A stretch of 64,000 nucleotides of DNA from contig CALUIZ010000008.1 of NCBI GenBank assembly GCA_944320815.1, positions 43,985 to 107,984 on the forward strand, given 5' to 3'. Below the pieces are notes generated by a model. It was not told the DNA's origin. It saw only the letters and a program-made list of their open reading frames with translations, and did no database searches. The translations under genes and the position numbers were made by a program. Shown here one piece after another: positions 53,254 to 62,506 of this stretch. Source of the DNA: an uncultured Phocaeicola sp. Lineage in GTDB: Bacteria > Bacteroidota > Bacteroidia > Bacteroidales > Bacteroidaceae. The stretch's first letter is position 1, and each line of letters starts with the position of its first letter.

Positions 53254-56200
53254 ATGAAAAGGAAAATTAGAGGATACAGATGGGTGGCCGGAATGCTGTG
53301 TGCATTGCCGGTGGCCGCATTCTCCCAGCAGACGGAGCCGTTGACCGGTGCGGAACGTCTGTTTGAAGACGGAAAGCAGTTGTTTCTGCGCCATGATTAT
53401 GCAGCGGCCCGCCAGACGCTTTCGCAGTATGTGAAGGAAACGGAGACGGCGGATTTCCGTGATGAGGCCGACTATATGTTGGCATGTACCGCATACGAAC
53501 TGGGCTTGCCCGACCGTATCGGAGTGTTGAAGGATTATCTTTCCGCGCATCCGGACACACGGTATGCGAACCGCATATACTCGCTGATTGCTTCGGCCTG
53601 TTTCTTTGACGGAGAATATGATGAGGCCATCGCCTGTTTCCGTGAGTGTAGGGTGGAGGCTTTGCCGGTGGAGGAGCGTGACGCATGTCTGATGCGGAGG
53701 GCGACATCTTACCTGAAAACCGGCAACTTGTCGGAGGCTGCCTTTGACTTCAGCGTCCTGAAGGAGGTGAGTGCGGGCTATCGCGATGATGCCGTGTATA
53801 ATCTGGCCTATATCGACTATACGCAGAAGAAATACCAGAAAGCTCTTGAAGGTTTTCTCAGTGTGGAGCGGAACGAGAAATATGCGGAGCTTGCTCCCTA
53901 TTATATCGCTGACATTTATCTGGCTACGGGTGAGTATGCAAAGGCCCGGAAGACGGCGGAGGCTTATCTGAACCATAATGCAAGTCAGAAATATGCCCTT
54001 CAGATGTCGCGCATTGCGGGAGAGGCCGCTTTCGGTTTGCAGGATTATTCTTCTGCTGTCCGTTATCTTGATGCTTATTGCAGCCGTTCGGACGCACCTG
54101 AACGGAATGCTCTGTATAAGCTGGGAATGGCCTGTTTCCAGACCGGGGTATTCTCGAAGGCGGTGGAATGTCTGGGGAAGGTGACAGGGGAGGAGGATCT
54201 GATGACGCAGAACGCATATCTGCATATCGGTCTGGCCGGACTTCAGTTGAAGGAACGGAACCAGACGCGTATGGCGTTTGAACGGGCTTCGTCCATGAAT
54301 TTTGATCCGGCCATCCGTGAGCAGGCTTTGTATAATTATGCGCTGTGCCTTCATGAAACTTCCTATTCACCGTTTGCCGAGTCTGTAACCGTGTTCGAAC
54401 GTTTCCTGAACGAATATCCCAACTCGCAGTATGCGGAGAAGGTGGACAATTATCTGATTGAGGTTTATATGAATACGCGCAGCTATGAAGCGGCTCTGCG
54501 TTCCATCGGCAAGATATCCAGTCCCGGACCGCGCATCCTGGAGGCCAAGCAGAAACTGTTGTTCCGCATGGGTACCCAGCAGTTCGCGCAGGCTGATTTC
54601 AAGGGGGCGGCGGATTATTTCACCCAGTCGCTTGATCTGGGGCGGTACAACCAGCAGACAAAGGCGGATGCCTATTATTGGAGAGGCGAATCGGAGTATC
54701 GCATGGGGCAGTATGCACAGGCGGGCAACGATTTCCGTCTTTATATGGAGTTCGCGCCTGACAGAAACACTCCGGAATATGGGCTGGCCCTTTACAATAT
54801 GGGATATACGCTTTTCAAACAGAAGCAGTACGGGAAAGCGCAGACTTGGTTCCAGCGGTGTGTGGAGAGCGGTCAGGTGAAGAACAGTTCTGTGGCGGCA
54901 GACGCGTATAACCGCATTGGGGACTGTTATTTCTACAACCGTCTTTTTGATGAGGCGGAAAGCCAGTATGCGCATGCCGTCAGTCTGGACGCTTCGTTGG
55001 GTGACTATTCCTTGTTCCAGGAAGGCTTCGTGAAAGGACTGAAACGTGACTATGCCGGCAAGGTCCAGACCCTGAACCGTCTGATATCCGATTATCCGCA
55101 GTCGCAGTATATGGATGACGCGCTTTATGAACAGGGGCGTGCTTTCGTGCAGATGGACGACAATGAAAATGCAATCGGACGCTATAAGATATTGCTGCAG
55201 AATTATCCGGAAAGCGCGCTTTCGCGCAAGGCCGCGAACGAGATAGGTCTGCTGTATTATCAGGACGACCGTTACGAGGAAGCGGTTGAGGCTTACAAGA
55301 AAGTGATCACTGATTATCCGGGCAGTGAGGAGGCGCGTCTTGCACAACGCGACCTGCGCTCCATTTATGTGGACATGAACAAGGTGGACGAATACCTTGC
55401 CTTTGCGTCTTCTCTCCCTGGAGGTGTGTCGTTTGATGTCAGCGAGCGCGATTCGTTGACCTATGTGGCTGCCGAGCGTGTCTATATGCGCGGAGATGCG
55501 GCCGGGGCCAAGGCAAGCTTTGTACGTTATCTCCAGTCTTTCCCTGAAGGGGCGTTCAGTACGGATGCGTCTTATTATCTGGGATTGATTGCCTATGGGC
55601 AGAAAGACTATAAGGAAGCCGCTTCTTATCTGGAACAGGTCCTGAAATATTCAGGAAGCAAATATTATGGTGAAGCACTGGCCATGAGTGCAACGATGGC
55701 CTACGAAGGGCATAACTATGAAAAGGCACTCGGCCTGTACAGGCAGCTCGCCGACCGTTCCATATCAACGGAAGAACGCCAGGACGCTGAATTGGGAATG
55801 CTCCGCAGCGGTTGTGCCCTGAAAAACGACAAGGAAATCATTTCTGCAGCATCGGCTTTGTTGGCGCATACTAAACTGGCGCCGGAAATACGGAATGAAG
55901 CGTTGTATTTCCGCGCGAAATCTTTCCTTCAGGAAGGGAAGACGGAAGAAGGTATAGCCGACTTGCAGGTGCTTGCCAAGGATACGCGTAATGTGTATGG
56001 AGCCGAAGCGAAGTATCTGGTTGCACAGCTGCATTTCAATGAGGGAAGGACCGCTGAGGCGGAAAAGGAAGTGCTCGACTATATAGAGGTGAGCACACCG
56101 CATGCTTATTGGCTGGCAAGGAGTTTCGTATTGCTTTCGGACGTGTATATGAAACTTGGGAAGGATATGGAAGCCAAGCAGTATCTTCTTTCCTTGCAGC

Positions 56201-56274
56201 AAAATTATCAGGCGGATGATGACATTGCGCAGATGATTGAAACCCGATTGGCCAAACTTAAAAGTGTGAACTGA
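53254..56274 (+). CDS. Exported tetratricopeptide-repeat protein
   Basis: 1006 residues. The signal peptide ends AFS with Gln25 as the mature first residue. At least twenty TPR-like helical pairs follow, for example AYELGLPDRIGVLKDYL, YNLAYIDYTQKKYQKALEGF, ALYEQGRAFVQMDDNENAI and NEIGLLYYQDDRYEEAVEAY. It is probably a periplasmic or outer-membrane-associated scaffold. The next gene, one base later, encodes an outer-membrane barrel, so the two likely form a complex. Role unknown; it resembles the large TPR proteins of Bacteroides envelope operons. Confidence 0.85.
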   Translation: MKRKIRGYRWVAGMLCALPVAAFSQQTEPLTGAERLFEDGKQLFLRHDYAAARQTLSQYVKETETADFRDEADYMLACTAYELGLPDRIGVLKDYLSAHPDTRYANRIYSLIASACFFDGEYDEAIACFRECRVEALPVEERDACLMRRATSYLKTGNLSEAAFDFSVLKEVSAGYRDDAVYNLAYIDYTQKKYQKALEGFLSVERNEKYAELAPYYIADIYLATGEYAKARKTAEAYLNHNASQKYALQMSRIAGEAAFGLQDYSSAVRYLDAYCSRSDAPERNALYKLGMACFQTGVFSKAVECLGKVTGEEDLMTQNAYLHIGLAGLQLKERNQTRMAFERASSMNFDPAIREQALYNYALCLHETSYSPFAESVTVFERFLNEYPNSQYAEKVDNYLIEVYMNTRSYEAALRSIGKISSPGPRILEAKQKLLFRMGTQQFAQADFKGAADYFTQSLDLGRYNQQTKADAYYWRGESEYRMGQYAQAGNDFRLYMEFAPDRNTPEYGLALYNMGYTLFKQKQYGKAQTWFQRCVESGQVKNSSVAADAYNRIGDCYFYNRLFDEAESQYAHAVSLDASLGDYSLFQEGFVKGLKRDYAGKVQTLNRLISDYPQSQYMDDALYEQGRAFVQMDDNENAIGRYKILLQNYPESALSRKAANEIGLLYYQDDRYEEAVEAYKKVITDYPGSEEARLAQRDLRSIYVDMNKVDEYLAFASSLPGGVSFDVSERDSLTYVAAERVYMRGDAAGAKASFVRYLQSFPEGAFSTDASYYLGLIAYGQKDYKEAASYLEQVLKYSGSKYYGEALAMSATMAYEGHNYEKALGLYRQLADRSISTEERQDAELGMLRSGCALKNDKEIISAASALLAHTKLAPEIRNEALYFRAKSFLQEGKTEEGIADLQVLAKDTRNVYGAEAKYLVAQLHFNEGRTAEAEKEVLDYIEVSTPHAYWLARSFVLLSDVYMKLGKDMEAKQYLLSLQQNYQADDDIAQMIETRLAKLKSVN

Positions 56275-56275
56275 A

Positions 56276-57952
56276 ATGAATCCGATGAAGAATACATTAT
56301 TGTTGTTGTGGATGTGCGGCGGACTGTTGTCTGTGGAGGTTGTCTCTGCGCAGAAGTCTGTCAATGATTCAGTGTTGAACCGTACGGTGGTCGTGGAAAA
56401 CCAGTATAATCCGGAAGTGATGGACGCGTTTAAAATCAATGTCCTTCCGGATGTGGAGGAGCCTGCGGTGGCAAAGCAGGAGATTGACTATGCAATGCAG
56501 GGGCGGACCCTCCGGCAGTGGAAACTGGAACCGATGGCGGCCATGCTGCCGGAGTCTGTTCAGGACAAGGCTTCGCGCGGATATGTGCGTGCCGCATACG
56601 GAAACCTGAACAATGCTGATGTAAAAGGAAGCTATCTGTGGAATGTCTCTTCCAGAGACGAGTTGGGTGTGATGGCTTCAATGTATGGCCGGAACGGCAG
56701 TCTTCCGCATCTGACGGATCCGGATACCTGGAAATCGCGTTTTTATCGGACGGACATTTCACTGGGCTATCGGCATGACTTTTCCAAAGTGTCGCTGGCA
56801 TTGGGAGGTTCGTTCGCATCACAGGTGTTCAATTATATGCCTTCATGGAAGAACACGCCGGATTATGTGGCCGGAACAGACCGCCAGCATTATACGTTGG
56901 GGGAAGGGTTTGTAAGAATCTCTTCTGACGGAAAGGAACTTCCGGTGGAGTTCGCGCTTCAGGCGGGATTCGGAAGCTTTAAGCGGAAATATGAGATATA
57001 TGGTCTCGGAAGCGGTTCGGAGAATACGGTTCATGCATCGGGATATATGGCGGGCAGTGTCAGCCTTTCCCAGCAGGTCGGCATCGGGTTTGTAATGGAC
57101 AATATGATTTACGACAAGTCTTTGTTCCTGAAGAATTTCACGCTCCTGCAGGTTAATCCTTATTATACGCTGAAGAACGAAGGACTGGCTTTGCGGATAG
57201 GTGCGCATGTGGATTTTCAGGCAGGGAATGACGGCGGCATAAAGGCGGCTCCGGATGTGAAGCTGGACTATACGTTCGCCTCCTCCTATACGTTGTTCGT
57301 GCATCTGACAGGGGGGGCGGTTCTGAATGATTTTCGCCGCGCGAACGATGTGTCTCCTTATTGGATGCAGTATGGACAGTTGCAGACTTCATACACTCCG
57401 TTTGACGCATCTGTCGGGCTGAAGGCATCTCCGGCGGACGGCCTTGGCTTCAAGCTCCAGGGAGGGTACCGGATAACGAAGAACGAGCTGTTCGTGTTGC
57501 CGGGACTGGATGATGACTGTTCGCTTCTGTATGCATCGCTGGCACAGGAGAAGGCCAAGGTGGCATACGGAGGCGCATCCGTATCCTATGCTTACCTTGA
57601 CTGGATTGACTTCACTCTGTCCGGTGACTATTATGCATGGGATGTGCCGGAGGGAATGGACGGACTGCTTCTGCTGAAACCGCAGTACGCTGTCGGATTT
57701 TCCGCACGCGGAAAAGTTTATGATAATCTGCACATTATGCTGGACTATCGTTATGAGGGAAGAAAAGACATCGCCAGCTTTGGAAAGGCGGATCCTGTGA
57801 ACAGCCTGAGTGTGGGTGCGGAATATGAACTGTTCAGACGGGTGAATGTGTTTGCCCGTCTGGACAATCTGCTGGACAAGGACTATCTGACAGAAGCCGG
57901 CTATCCTGAGCAGGGATTCCGCTTCATGGCAGGTCTCAGTTGTCGTTTCTGA
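56276..57952 (+). CDS. TonB-receptor-like outer-membrane barrel without plug domain
   Basis: 558 residues; ATG 56276 or 56285. The signal peptide ends VSA with Gln26 next. A short N-terminal region (TVVVENQYNPEVMDAFKINVLPD) is followed directly by many amphipathic strands and the receptor-type finish VNVFARLDNLLDKDYLTEAGYP, ending GLSCRF with a terminal Phe. The LRGxxxxVLIDG plug motifs are missing, so this is a plugless barrel. It is probably partnered with the TPR protein. A seven-G run lies at 57311-57317. Its 3' end overlaps ribD by 17 bp, convergently. Confidence 0.8.
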   Translation: MNPMKNTLLLLWMCGGLLSVEVVSAQKSVNDSVLNRTVVVENQYNPEVMDAFKINVLPDVEEPAVAKQEIDYAMQGRTLRQWKLEPMAAMLPESVQDKASRGYVRAAYGNLNNADVKGSYLWNVSSRDELGVMASMYGRNGSLPHLTDPDTWKSRFYRTDISLGYRHDFSKVSLALGGSFASQVFNYMPSWKNTPDYVAGTDRQHYTLGEGFVRISSDGKELPVEFALQAGFGSFKRKYEIYGLGSGSENTVHASGYMAGSVSLSQQVGIGFVMDNMIYDKSLFLKNFTLLQVNPYYTLKNEGLALRIGAHVDFQAGNDGGIKAAPDVKLDYTFASSYTLFVHLTGGAVLNDFRRANDVSPYWMQYGQLQTSYTPFDASVGLKASPADGLGFKLQGGYRITKNELFVLPGLDDDCSLLYASLAQEKAKVAYGGASVSYAYLDWIDFTLSGDYYAWDVPEGMDGLLLLKPQYAVGFSARGKVYDNLHIMLDYRYEGRKDIASFGKADPVNSLSVGAEYELFRRVNVFARLDNLLDKDYLTEAGYPEQGFRFMAGLSCRF

Positions 57953-58979
57953 CATAGTGCTGCATCACCGCACCGCTGCGGAAGAAGAAATCTGCCGGAT
58001 GCCCGGACGGAACTTGGGGAGCCTTTATACCCTGATGAAGTTCTGTCCGGGCATGCTCTATGTAAATCTCGTCCCATAAGTCCGCATCGAGGAATGATTG
58101 CAGCAGCCGGCTTCCTCCTTCCACCAGAAGTGTCTGGACCTTCCTGTTGTAAAGTTCCCTGAGAATCTGCGGAATGATGTCCTGCTTGAAATCTGTCTTT
58201 ATATATGTGACGTTGGGACGCTCCGCCCTTTCCTTTTCGGTAAATACAAGCGTGGGGACCGTTCCGTCAAAGAGATGGAGCGTGTCCGGCAGAGTCAGTC
58301 TGCGGTCGATGACCAGTCGCAGCGGGTTTCTGCCATACCAGTTGCGCACCGTGAGCGAAGGATTGTCCAGCAGTGCCGTGCGCCGTCCCACCAGAATGGC
58401 TTTGTGCTCGGCCCGTTGTTTGTGGACATATACGGATGTGACAGGAGTGGAAAGTACGACCGGCTTTCCGCCGTCGCGGATTACGTCGATGAATCCGTCG
58501 GCTGATTCCGCCCATTTCAGCGTGATGTAAGGACGCTGTTTCGTGTTGAATGTGATGAAGCGACGTATCAGACTGCGGCATTCTTCTTCGAGCACTCCCA
58601 CTTTGACCTCGATTCCCGCATCTTTCAGTTTCTGTATTCCCTGTCCCGATACGAGAGAGAAGGGGTCGATACAGCCGATGACAACCCGCGGGATTCCTTT
58701 CCTGACAATCAGGTCGGCGCAGGGAGGAGTCTTTCCATAGTGTGAACAAGGCTCCAGACTGACGTAGATGGTGGACTCCTTCAGCAGACTTTCGTCTCTG
58801 ACCGATGCGATGGCGTTCACTTCGGCGTGTCCTTCTCCGCAGCGCACGTGATAGCCTTCGCCGATAATCCGTTCGTCGTGGACAATCACGGCCCCAACCG
58901 TCGGATTGGGGGCGGCGTTGCAGAATCCGTTTTTGGCCAGTTGTATGCACCGGCGCATATATTTTTCATCGTTTGTCAT
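57936..58979 (-). CDS. ribD: Bifunctional riboflavin biosynthesis deaminase/reductase
   Basis: 347 residues from ATG 58979 (MTNDEKYMRRCIQLA); open frame upstream is 22-bp-repeat sequence. N-terminal cytidine-deaminase-like domain with zinc motifs GHAEVNAI and EPCSHYGKTPPC. C-terminal reductase domain with YITLKWAESADGFI, VLVGRRTALLDNPSL and LLVEGGSRLLQSF. It catalyses two consecutive steps of riboflavin synthesis. Confidence 0.95.
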   Translation of the reverse strand: MTNDEKYMRRCIQLAKNGFCNAAPNPTVGAVIVHDERIIGEGYHVRCGEGHAEVNAIASVRDESLLKESTIYVSLEPCSHYGKTPPCADLIVRKGIPRVVIGCIDPFSLVSGQGIQKLKDAGIEVKVGVLEEECRSLIRRFITFNTKQRPYITLKWAESADGFIDVIRDGGKPVVLSTPVTSVYVHKQRAEHKAILVGRRTALLDNPSLTVRNWYGRNPLRLVIDRRLTLPDTLHLFDGTVPTLVFTEKERAERPNVTYIKTDFKQDIIPQILRELYNRKVQTLLVEGGSRLLQSFLDADLWDEIYIEHARTELHQGIKAPQVPSGHPADFFFRSGAVMQHYVRNDN

Positions 58980-59045
58980 ATTCTTGCTGTTTTTATCGTT
59001 ATTTTTGCATTCAAAACTAATCGTTCTGTCCGGCGAGAGAAGAAG

Positions 59046-59133
59046 CCTGAAAGCCCTGAAAGAATATCCTGATGTTTTGGCTGGAATATCCCGTTGTTCC
59101 GCATGAAGCATCCCGGTGTTTTCCTGACGTTAT
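59046..59133. repeat. Imperfect 22-bp tandem repeats (four units)
   Basis: Units at 59046 (CCTGAAAG...GAATAT), 59068 (CCTGATGTTTT...GAATAT), 59090 (CCCGTTGTTCC...AAGCAT) and 59112 (CCCGGTGTTTTCC...) are exactly 22 bp apart. They fill the gap between divergent ribD and prmC. Confidence 0.72.
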
Positions 59134-59195
59134 TACACGTCTTTTTCCCGGGGCCTTTTCACGGCTGCGGCAAGTCCGGCAAACATGTTGTGCCT

Positions 59196-60035
59196 ATGCA
59201 TCCAGTTTATTCATATATCAAAGAAAATCTTCAGTCCTGCTATTCTCTGGACGAGGCTTCAGCCCTGGCGAAATGGATATTGGCCGATGCCTTCCATTTT
59301 TCGGTGACCGAACTTTATACGGGCAAAGATATAAATTTCCGGCAGAAGGATAAGGACAGGCTGGAGGATATTTTGACGCGTCTGAAACGATATGAACCTT
59401 TGCAGTATGTTTTGGGCGAATGTGCTTTCTGCGGACTCATGTTCCGTGTCACTCCCGATGTGCTGATTCCCCGTCCCGAAACGGCGGAGCTGGTGGACTG
59501 GATAGTGGCGGACCATGCGGGAAAGGACGTGAGCGTGCTGGATGTGGGGACTGGGAGCGGCTGCATCGCCGTTGCGCTGGGACACCGTCTGGAGCGGGCT
59601 TCGGTGACGGCATGGGACGTGTCGGGTGCAGCATTGCAGGTGGCGCGCGGAAATGCGTCTCGGAACGGTGTGGATGTGAACTTTCAGCAGGTGGACGTGT
59701 TGCAGGCCGAAGTCCCGGAACTGCATGTGGATGTGCTGGTGAGCAATCCGCCGTATGTGACGGGGAAGGAACGCGCGGAGATGGAGCGGAACGTGCTCGA
59801 CTGGGAGCCGGAGACTGCGCTGTTCGTGCCGGATGATGACCCTCTGCTGTTCTATCGGGCGATTGCGGAACATGGACTTCGTCTGCTGAAAAAGGGAGGC
59901 TGCATTTATTTTGAAATAAATCGTGCGTTCGGAAGGGAGACGGAAAACCTGCTTGAGCGTTTAGGTTATTGTCAGGTGGAACTGAGAAAAGATTCATACG
60001 GCAACGACCGTATGGTGAAAGCTGAAAGAATATGA
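59196..60035 (+). CDS. prmC: Peptide chain release factor N5-glutamine methyltransferase
   Basis: 279 residues from ATG 59196 (MHPVYSYIKENLQ); the open frame before it is poor protein sequence. N-terminal helical domain with LQYVLGECAFCGLMF, then the SAM-binding VLDVGTGSGCIAVALG and catalytic SNPPYV. It methylates the GGQ glutamine of release factors. Overlaps recX by 4 bp. Confidence 0.94.
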   Translation: MHPVYSYIKENLQSCYSLDEASALAKWILADAFHFSVTELYTGKDINFRQKDKDRLEDILTRLKRYEPLQYVLGECAFCGLMFRVTPDVLIPRPETAELVDWIVADHAGKDVSVLDVGTGSGCIAVALGHRLERASVTAWDVSGAALQVARGNASRNGVDVNFQQVDVLQAEVPELHVDVLVSNPPYVTGKERAEMERNVLDWEPETALFVPDDDPLLFYRAIAEHGLRLLKKGGCIYFEINRAFGRETENLLERLGYCQVELRKDSYGNDRMVKAERI

Positions 60036-60511
60036 AGGAATATACAGAAAAAGAGCTGATGCAGAAGGCGGAAGCGTATTGTGCTGCCGCAGAGCGTTGT
60101 CCTTCGGATGTGGAGGGCAAGCTGAAGGGATGGGGGGCGGCCGCAGAGGTCGGGGCCCGTATCATGGCCCACCTCCTTGAAGAGCGTTATCTGGACACGG
60201 TCCGTTTCTGCCGCTTCTTTGTGCGCGACAAATACCGCTTCAACCATTGGGGGCGGATGAAAATCATTCAGGCATTGCGCATGAAGCGTCTTTCGGAGAA
60301 GGAAATAGAGACCGGACTGGAAGAGATAGATCCGGAAGAATATGACGGCATTCTGAAGAATCTGCTGGAAAAGAAGGCAAAGGAGGTGAAGGCCGCTTCC
60401 GGGTATGAGCGGAATGCCAAACTGCTCCGTTTTGCAGCAGGACGTGGGTTCACGATGGATGAAATTATGAAACATCTCACTCTGGCGGAGACGGATGAGC
60501 ATATGGAATGA
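60032..60511 (+). CDS. recX: Regulatory protein RecX
   Basis: 159 residues of three-helix RecX repeats, with DTVRFCRFFVRDKYRFNHWGRMKI near residues 54-77 and ALRMKRLSEKEIETGLEEI following. RecX limits RecA filament activity. Starts ATGA-overlapped with prmC and overlaps the next gene by 17 bp. Confidence 0.87.
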   Translation: MKEYTEKELMQKAEAYCAAAERCPSDVEGKLKGWGAAAEVGARIMAHLLEERYLDTVRFCRFFVRDKYRFNHWGRMKIIQALRMKRLSEKEIETGLEEIDPEEYDGILKNLLEKKAKEVKAASGYERNAKLLRFAAGRGFTMDEIMKHLTLAETDEHME

Positions 60512-61184
60512 CCTCTGGGAATTGCTCTTTCCGCGTCTCTGTGTGGTTTGTGGAAAGAAACTTCTTGTCTCGGAAGACATGGTGTGCTTTTCGTGTATGT
60601 CGGAGCTTCCCCGGACGGGACTGTCCGGTGCTCCGGGGAATGAGATGGAGAAACTTTTCTGGGGGAGGTTTCCTGTAGAAAGGGCTTCCGCTCTGTTTTA
60701 TTATTCCCGTGAGGGGAAAGTGGCCCGAATACTTGCCGGAATGAAATACCATGGCCGGAAGGACATGTGCTTCAAGATGGGCGGAATGCTGGCCGACGAA
60801 CTGCTTCCTGCCGGATTTTTTGATGGGGTGGACTGTCTGATTCCGGTGCCGCTGCATCCGAAGCGTCTTCGTCGGAGAGGATATAACCAGAGCGAATGGC
60901 TGGCAAGGGGAATCGCCGCGAAGGTGGACATTCCGATATGTACCGAAGCGTTGCGCCGTGCGCGGAACAACCAGAGCCAGACCCGTAAGTCAGCTTTTGA
61001 ACGGCAGGTCAATGCGGAAAACCTGTTCGTGCTGGCTTTGCCTCCCGCCGCTCTGGAAAACAAGCATGTGGTGGTCATTGACGATGTGCTGACCACAGGT
61101 GCCACAATCGGAGCTTGTGCCGACGCGTTGTCGGAGGTGGAGAATATCCGCATAAGTGTCCTGACGCTGGCATGGACGAAATAG
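60495..61184 (+). CDS. ComF-family phosphoribosyltransferase
   Basis: 229 residues. N-terminal zinc-finger-like Cys pairs (CVVCGKK, CFSCMSE), the ComF middle VDCLIPVPLHPKRLRRRGYNQ and the PRPP-binding VVVIDDVLTTGATIGAC. ComF proteins are linked to DNA uptake in competent species; the role in Bacteroides is uncertain. Overlaps recX by 17 bp. Confidence 0.9.
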   Translation: MSIWNDLWELLFPRLCVVCGKKLLVSEDMVCFSCMSELPRTGLSGAPGNEMEKLFWGRFPVERASALFYYSREGKVARILAGMKYHGRKDMCFKMGGMLADELLPAGFFDGVDCLIPVPLHPKRLRRRGYNQSEWLARGIAAKVDIPICTEALRRARNNQSQTRKSAFERQVNAENLFVLALPPAALENKHVVVIDDVLTTGATIGACADALSEVENIRISVLTLAWTK

Positions 61185-61223
61185 GGCAACGGCTTCATTT
61201 TAATAAAAATAAAGTCGTTGGAT

Positions 61224-61254
61224 TTTCTTTTCCCGATGTATTTGCGTATTTTTG
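61224..61254 (+). promoter_or_regulatory. Promoter of pyrE
   Basis: TTTC (61224-61227), 19 bp, TATTTTTG (61247-61254), about 28 bp before the start codon. Confidence 0.6.
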
Positions 61255-61282
61255 CAGAAAATTTATCAGATAAATTGGAGTT

Positions 61283-61918
61283 ATGAAAGCTTTGGAAAGA
61301 TTATTCGCTGAGAAACTGCTGAAAGTGAAGGCTGTAAAGATTCAGCCGGCCAATCCGTTTACATGGGCATCTGGATGGAAGTCGCCGATTTATTGCGACA
61401 ATCGCAAGACATTGTCGTATCCTGCGCTCCGTAATTTTGTGAAACTGGAAATTTGCCGTATCATCCTTGAAAAGTTCGGCAGTGTGGATGCGATTGCGGG
61501 TGTCGCTACCGGTGCCATCGCACAGGGTGCGCTGGTGGCTGAGGAGTTGAATCTTCCGTTTGTCTATGTCCGTTCGAGTCCAAAAGATCATGGACTGGAG
61601 AATCTGATTGAAGGTGAACTCCGTCCGGGCATGAAGGTGGTTGTTATAGAGGATTTGATTTCTACAGGTGGAAGCAGCCTGAAGGCAGTCGAGGCGATCC
61701 GTCGCGACGGATGTGAGGTCATCGGCATGATTGCTTCGTTTACCTATGGATTTGACGTGTCGGTAGAGGCGTTCAAGAATGCGAAGGTGGATCTGGTCAC
61801 GCTGACCAACTACAATGCGGTGCTGGATGCCGCTCTGAAGACGGACTATATCAACGATGAGGATATCCCTGTATTGCAGGCGTGGAGGAAAGATCCTTCT
61901 CACTGGACAGGCAAATAA
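61283..61918 (+). CDS. pyrE: Orotate phosphoribosyltransferase
   Basis: 211 residues. FTWASGWKSPIYCDNRKTLSYP, AIAGVATGAIAQGALVAEEL, VYVRSSPKDHGLENLIEG and the PRPP loop VVVIEDLISTGGSSLKA are PyrE motifs. It joins orotate to PRPP in pyrimidine synthesis. Own promoter; 133 bp from the next gene. Confidence 0.95.
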   Translation: MKALERLFAEKLLKVKAVKIQPANPFTWASGWKSPIYCDNRKTLSYPALRNFVKLEICRIILEKFGSVDAIAGVATGAIAQGALVAEELNLPFVYVRSSPKDHGLENLIEGELRPGMKVVVIEDLISTGGSSLKAVEAIRRDGCEVIGMIASFTYGFDVSVEAFKNAKVDLVTLTNYNAVLDAALKTDYINDEDIPVLQAWRKDPSHWTGK

Positions 61919-62050
61919 ATGAATGATAATTGGAAACAAACTTTGGTTGAAAAGAAAATAATGTCATTCTGGACTGAGCGGACCGGCTCTGTCCGGGATG
62001 GCAATTTTCTTTTTATACGGAGGGTGTTCCGCAGAAAATAATTTAAGAAT

Positions 62051-62479
62051 ATGGCTGTACAATTTGAAAGTAGCGTAAAGCATGTCCCTTATAGTCAGGA
62101 ACGTGTATATGGCAAACTGTCGGACTTGAACAATTTGGAGTCGGTGCGCGACCGTCTGGAACAGGTGAAGGGCAAGCTGGAAGGAAAACTGGAAGACTTG
62201 GCTTTTGACCAGGACTCCATTACCATTAAGGTACAGGGCATTTCGTTGACGCTCAGAATCGTGGAACGTGAACCGATGAAATGCATCAAGTTTGAAGGAG
62301 AGAAGTCGCCGGTTCCCATGAACCTGTGGGTGCAGATTCTTCCCGTGTCTGAAGAGGAGGCGAAGATGAAGGTCACTGTCCGTGCGGAAGTGAATATGTT
62401 TATGAAGGCAATGGTGTCTAAACCTTTGCAGGAAGGGGTGGAGAAGATTGCGGAAATGCTGTCTATGATTCCCTATTGA
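62051..62479 (+). CDS. SRPBCC (START-like) family protein
   Basis: 142 residues in one domain: an N-terminal strand (MAVQFESSVKHV), two helices, a curved sheet and a long C-terminal helix (MFMKAMVSKPLQEGVEKIAEML). This resembles small polyketide-cyclase/START-like proteins that bind hydrophobic ligands. Located between pyrE and argH; its role is unknown. Confidence 0.78.
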   Translation: MAVQFESSVKHVPYSQERVYGKLSDLNNLESVRDRLEQVKGKLEGKLEDLAFDQDSITIKVQGISLTLRIVEREPMKCIKFEGEKSPVPMNLWVQILPVSEEEAKMKVTVRAEVNMFMKAMVSKPLQEGVEKIAEMLSMIPY

Positions 62480-62506
62480 TACCCGACAAATTCTCACGAC
62501 GATATT

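Noticed and set aside
57311..57317. Seven-G run in the plugless barrel gene as a phase-variation tract
   Set aside because: Shorter, in a GC-richer gene, encoding Gly-Gly-Ala inside a strand region; it may be chance. Worth noting only if reads show length variation.
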